NCBI GenBank assembly: GCA_964496575.1
Contig: CAZCAC010000002.1
Span: forward strand, 1-64,000
DNA length: 64,000 nt
From: CAZCAC01 sp964496575
GTDB taxonomy: Bacteria > Planctomycetota > UBA1135 > GCA-002686595
Direction: 5' to 3'
In this document: positions 61,501 through 64,000 of the stretch, one piece after another
How positions within the stretch are numbered: the first letter of the stretch is position 1
Layout: the number at the start of each line of letters is the position of its first letter
Position numbers and translations under genes: made by a program
The notes under the pieces: generated by a model
The model's input: the letters and a program-made list of their open reading frames with translations, nothing else
What the model was told of the DNA's origin: nothing
The model's database searches: none

Positions 61501-62055
61501 ACGGCCTCTCACTCCTATGGCGGCGCGATCTTCATCGGTGGTGCGTCCCCCAGAATCATCGACAACTGGGTGGTGGGGAACAAGGCAACCACCTATGGCG
61601 GTGGCATTCACATCGCCTGGGATTCCCCGGTCGAGCTGGACGGCAACGTGATTGCCGGCAACCAGGCGCCGCGTGGTGGCGGCATCTGCCTCCGTGAGGC
61701 CTGGCCGATCCTCCACAACGTCATCGTGTGGGGCAACGAGGCCGGCAACGGAGTGCAGCTACACATCGAGCACGACGCAGCCTTCGAGATCTACGACTCG
61801 GTGATTGCCGGCGGCCATCCCGGTGAGGGAGTCATCGACGCCGACCCGCTTCTCGAGGGCGACGAACCGGGCGAGGGTCGGTGTGAGTACCCGTATCGCC
61901 CGACAGCTGGCTCACCGTGCATCGACGCCGGAGGAACGATCGGGCCCGGCCAGCTCGACCGCGACCTGGAGGGCAATCTCCGTATCGTCGACGGGGACGG
62001 CGATGGGAGGGCCGAGGTCGACATCGGCGCCGTGGAGTTCATGGAGCGAGACTGA
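58525..62055 (+). CDS. Ser/Thr protein kinase - TM - two parallel beta-helix domains
   Basis: A 1176-residue protein from ATG 58525 (AGGAAGAG upstream). A small N-terminal region (DDSLRDALDEFYDLWLGGQP) precedes the kinase at about 90-360: GRGGMGVVFEA, VALKIL, HRDIKPSN, DFGLARV and SPEQVNGD. TM at about 388-408 (LVLSGAAGILLFVLAIWYVA). Then two right-handed parallel beta-helices, about 425-740 and 790-1165. Each starts with a SIQEVIDSARDGDVILVSAG-type entry (DUF1565/PbH1 style), contains GGGIG/GGAI turns (VIKDNVAENNGGGIGCEDGA; ENRAILSGGGIALIRSHPLI) and ends in DADPLL, then SPCIDAGG and DIGAVEF. The extracytoplasmic helices could bind polysaccharide and signal through the kinase. Its own promoter is likely, as no close upstream operon partner exists. 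Confidence 0.93.
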   Translation: MATNREGERVDDSLRDALDEFYDLWLGGQPPEVDEFCESHAELAPELRFEIDKFLFTAVGIPPPSGAECSATTLPAGNEEEGAPELAGYRIIRQIGRGGMGVVFEAEQILLRRRVALKILSSHLLFSPDAIRKFQREAEAGARQHHPGIVTVYDVGEEDGVSYIAQELVEEGRTLADRMERRLVDGDPDDQYLDQVVEIIAEVADALHHAHETGVIHRDIKPSNILLTTEGHPKITDFGLARVEDALALSRTGEFAGTPFYMSPEQVNGDRGEIDHRTDVYSLGVTLYEAITLQRPFQSDSTIDLLKKIVDTDPIDPRSVNGRVQRDLAAICLKAMEKEPSHRYATMADFAEDLRRNRRAEPVEARPVTAIGRALRKARRNRKLVLSGAAGILLFVLAIWYVAQRPADIAGPRIWRVPEDHSTIQDALAAARYDDTILVAPGVYQENVDFLGKFVHLKSREGPEVTIIDGNDEGRVITFGRLEGPDSIVEGFTLRNGRAHDGAGVLCSASSPTILRCVIKDNVAENNGGGIGCEDGASPMIRDCHFTGNQAEEDGGALASAGSTPTIVCSRLSDNRAMVGAAVSSRGSDVKLLGCLLVDNWAIKYGGAAFVADGGHCTISFATIYGNLAGASGGGLRSANGRATIDNTILWMNLAPKGTQLDVKTEADVGVTFCDIENGWPGQGNLDADPLLVDPDSGDYHLTDSSPCRKAGSSIPVEGLEIDADGHPRWRLLPDGGREVPDIGFDEYVASQDTARESVGQAASFASPLSPSEREAPQVLRVLASKSIQEVIDSARDGDVILVSAGTYLEIIDFRGKAITVKSESGPAETVLDGNGVGSVVTFQSGETRSSVLEGFTITGGEATFGAGIRCVRSSSPTIRNNEIRENRAILSGGGIALIRSHPLIEGNRILENEARMRGGGICCGEESDPVISTNTIRGNTALHVGGAVCWSDSLGRFVENDVRANRALVGGAIYCAEEAMPELRGNFISSNTASHSYGGAIFIGGASPRIIDNWVVGNKATTYGGGIHIAWDSPVELDGNVIAGNQAPRGGGICLREAWPILHNVIVWGNEAGNGVQLHIEHDAAFEIYDSVIAGGHPGEGVIDADPLLEGDEPGEGRCEYPYRPTAGSPCIDAGGTIGPGQLDRDLEGNLRIVDGDGDGRAEVDIGAVEFMERD

Positions 62056-62101
62056 GTACCACCGTCACTCCCGAGCTGCTCGCTCCCCCCTCGATACGAC
62101 G

Positions 62102-62132
62102 GAGCCGGCCGCGAGAGAACCGCAGCCGGCTC
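62102..62132. terminator. Hairpin between convergent genes
   Basis: Perfect 8-bp arms GAGCCGGC (62102-62109) and GCCGGCTC (62125-62132) with a 15-nt loop, between the convergent stops at 62055 and 62186. No T-tract. Confidence 0.6.
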
Positions 62133-62185
62133 GTGAACAACTCGAATCGTGACCCGTCACTCAGCTGGGAACGGGTCCATCCATA

Positions 62186-64000
62186 TCAGGGGATCCAGGT
62201 GACGGCGTATCCGTTCGAGGAGTTGAAGTCGTTCACCCCCAGGCCGCAAGGAGGATACGCCTGGGTCCGGTACCAGCACTGATAGTACTTGGTGTCTCCG
62301 GCCTCGACGTTCCCCGTCTTGACGGAGATCTGCAGTGGCAGACCCGAGGTGTCGGAGTACCCGCCGGCGCTCGCGAACCGGACGCCCAGACGCTTCAGGC
62401 TGCCTTCGGCGCATCGGAGGCCGTCACCCCAGACGATACCGGGGGAAAGGTCGTTGTCCGCCTGGAAGTACAGGCCCGAATTGCTCGGTTCCAGGTTGCT
62501 GGTGGACAGGATCAGACTGTCCGCGGTGATGCTGGCGATGCCGCCTCCGATCAGCTTCGCACCGGAAGCGAAGGAGCCGTTGTCACAGCCGGAGCCGGGG
62601 ACGCTTCCGTCGTTGTCGTTGTCGCAGGGACAGGGGGTCCCGCTGCCGGGGTCACCGAAGCAGTAGCCGACGCCGGGCTCGGTGACGACCTCGACGACGC
62701 CGTGGTAGGACGACCAGTCGTAGCCCGAGTAGTCATTCCACTGCCACCCGTACACCGGCTCCTTCATGAGCGTGTAGTCCTCCCCCGAGCCGGAGTCGTT
62801 CGGCTCGCCGGGGTACCAGTTGGTGTAGGTGACCGGTTCACCGGAGGTCCACTCGAACTGACCCTCGACGTCGATGTCGTTGAAACCGAGCAGAAGGGTA
62901 TTGCTGGTGCCCGTTGGGTACTCGCCGAAGGTCGCGATCAACCAGTCACTCTCCGCCTGGTCGTTGATGGTGACCAGGTGGCCGCCGAGCAGCACCGCGG
63001 TAGCTTCCGCCGCGAGCCAGGTGGAGTGCTCCAGCAGGTGGTAGGTGTGACCATTCGCCGGGTTGAGGACGGTGTGCATCACGGCCGGGCCGGGGATCTC
63101 GACGACGCCGCGGCGGGTGTGGTAGTCAGCGCCTCCGTAGTCGTTCCACTGATACCCGAAGACCTTGTACATCCCCGTGTAGTCCTCGCCGGAACCGGCG
63201 TCGTTGGGCTCGCCCGACGCCCAGTTGGTGTAGGTGACTGGATCGCCGCTGGTCCACTCGAACTGCCCCTCGACGGCGGTGTCGTTGAACCCGATCAGGA
63301 GGTCGTTGTGGACTCCGGACGGGAACTCACCGAGGGTTGCGGCCACCCAGTCCTGCTCGGCCTGGTCGTTGATCGTGGCCAGGTGGCCACCGAGGGACAC
63401 CGCCATCGCTTCTGCGGTCGTCCAGCTGGAACGGCTGAGCAGGTGATAGGTGCTGCCGGTGGCCGGATTGACGGCGCTGTGGAGGATGGTCGGACCGAGG
63501 ATCCAGACTCCGTCTTGATGGTCGCCGACAAAAGCGCGGCCGGAGTGCATGGTCACTCGCTGGGCTCTGTCTCCCGTGTCCAACGTAGCGACCTTCTCCG
63601 GATCCGTGGGGTCGGTGACGTCGAAGACGAGCACTCCGGCATCATGACTGGCCACGTAGACCAGGTTGCCGATGACGCCGACATCCAGGGCGACGCCGGG
63701 GATGCCGCCCGAGCCAACCTCCACCGGGTTGGTTGGATCCGAGACGTCGACGACGGCCATCTTGTTCCCACCCGCGGCGATGTACGCGTAGTCTCCCAGC
63801 ACCTCTATGCCATGCGCTGGCCCGGGGTCGACGGACCCAATCTCCACCGGGACCGCTGGATCGGACACGTCGAGGATGATGAGGCCGGCTCCGTAGGCGG
63901 CGAGGTAGGCGTGGTCACCGACGACCATGACGTCCTTGACGTCGGTACCAGGAACGTCGTAGGTCGAATCGAGCACGGGCGCCGTCAAGCTGGAGATGTC
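62186..64000 (-). CDS. Secreted LVIVD/C-type lectin protein with the shared Cys-rich C-terminal domain (5' end cut)
   Basis: The frame is open across the right window edge, giving at least 604 residues (the edge reads DISSLTAPVLDSTYD). Residues 1-165 are LVIVD-type beta-propeller repeats (VKDVMVVGDHAYLAAYGAGL, then IILDVSDPAVPVEIGSVD). Two C-type lectin-like domains follow, each about 130 residues, with the conserved W and E/D motifs (TYHLLSRSSWTTAEAMAVSL, then GGHLATINDQAEQDWV, WASGEPND and EDYTGMY; the second one is very similar). The last 160 residues are the C-terminal domain (YCFGDPGSGTPCPC, GSGCDNGSFASGAKLI, LYFQADNDLSPGIVWGDGLR, PPCGLGVNDFNSSNGYAVTW) also found at 28030 and 54154. A TTG within the frame is not the start, since the repeat continues upstream. 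Confidence 0.88.
   Translation of the reverse strand, partial: DISSLTAPVLDSTYDVPGTDVKDVMVVGDHAYLAAYGAGLIILDVSDPAVPVEIGSVDPGPAHGIEVLGDYAYIAAGGNKMAVVDVSDPTNPVEVGSGGIPGVALDVGVIGNLVYVASHDAGVLVFDVTDPTDPEKVATLDTGDRAQRVTMHSGRAFVGDHQDGVWILGPTILHSAVNPATGSTYHLLSRSSWTTAEAMAVSLGGHLATINDQAEQDWVAATLGEFPSGVHNDLLIGFNDTAVEGQFEWTSGDPVTYTNWASGEPNDAGSGEDYTGMYKVFGYQWNDYGGADYHTRRGVVEIPGPAVMHTVLNPANGHTYHLLEHSTWLAAEATAVLLGGHLVTINDQAESDWLIATFGEYPTGTSNTLLLGFNDIDVEGQFEWTSGEPVTYTNWYPGEPNDSGSGEDYTLMKEPVYGWQWNDYSGYDWSSYHGVVEVVTEPGVGYCFGDPGSGTPCPCDNDNDGSVPGSGCDNGSFASGAKLIGGGIASITADSLILSTSNLEPSNSGLYFQADNDLSPGIVWGDGLRCAEGSLKRLGVRFASAGGYSDTSGLPLQISVKTGNVEAGDTKYYQCWYRTQAYPPCGLGVNDFNSSNGYAVTWIP

Overview
The window is high-GC bacterial DNA. 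Its gene content suggests a planctomycete, probably one of the lineages rich in secreted proteins with a shared Cys-rich C-terminal domain. That is an inference from gene style: Hanks-type kinases fused to TM segments and extracellular sensor-like domains, ECF sigma factors beside or fused to such proteins, several giant TM-anchored carboxypeptidase-regulatory-like proteins, a DUF1579 protein, a DUF4838 hydrolase-like lipoprotein and a sulfatase-like hydrolase. No rRNA or complete tRNA gene was seen, and only the 3' end of a tRNA-Arg-like gene is present. A relative outside Planctomycetota cannot be excluded from sequence style alone.

Region 1 (1-2527) looks like the edge of an accessory or defence island. 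A SNF2-type helicase gene loses its family sequence exactly at the Walker A motif. It follows an excisionase-like HTH gene, a small acidic unknown gene and two overlapping genes with HU/IHF-like segments, one of which also has a ribbon-helix-helix-like N-terminus. Region 2 (2524-13912) holds a TM-anchored beta-sandwich repeat protein, a two-TM K+ channel with two RCK domains, a tRNA-Arg 3'-end fragment, an HNH endonuclease, a pRiA4b ORF-3-type protein and a second very large beta-sandwich protein. Region 3 (13913-21184) contains a SWIM/SNF2 helicase, a DUF1579 protein, an AAA-type protein that has lost its P-loop, and a DUF6930/DUF7309-like protein. The ends of the last two genes are also present as a decayed second copy at 14107-14650.

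Region 4 (21231-27919) is a run of co-directional genes: a rearranged class III aminotransferase chimera, a SAM methyltransferase, a radical SAM/SPASM protein with two extra beta-sandwich domains, and a translationally coupled DUF4838 lipoprotein. It looks like the remains of a modification or cell-surface polymer cluster that has suffered deletions. Region 5 (28030-42320) holds envelope and signalling genes: a secreted protein with the shared C-terminal domain, a lipoprotein, a parvulin lipoprotein with long poly-C tracts, an ECF-like sigma factor, a kinase-TM-FGE fusion, an ECF sigma-TM-beta-sandwich fusion flanked by two copies of a 50-bp palindrome, and another giant beta-sandwich protein.

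Region 6 (42407-53884) has an N-terminally short sulfatase-like protein, a secretin-N/alpha-beta-hydrolase fusion, a graveyard with IS91-family and kinase/FGE remnants, a GH95-like hydrolase, a small beta-sandwich protein, a His-rich helical secreted protein and an S41-like protease with two SnoaL-like domains. Region 7 (54154-64000) has an FG-GAP protein built from 201-bp tandem repeats, a secreted propeller-like protein divergent from a frameshifted PadR regulator with a clear operator-like dyad, a kinase fused to two parallel beta-helices, and an LVIVD/C-type-lectin protein cut by the window edge. Most products are predicted to act in or outside the cell envelope. The strongest unusual signals are the palindrome-flanked sigma-fusion cassette, the shared C-terminal domain in three proteins, the kinase and sigma fusions to extracellular modules, and repeated evidence of gene truncation and segmental duplication.
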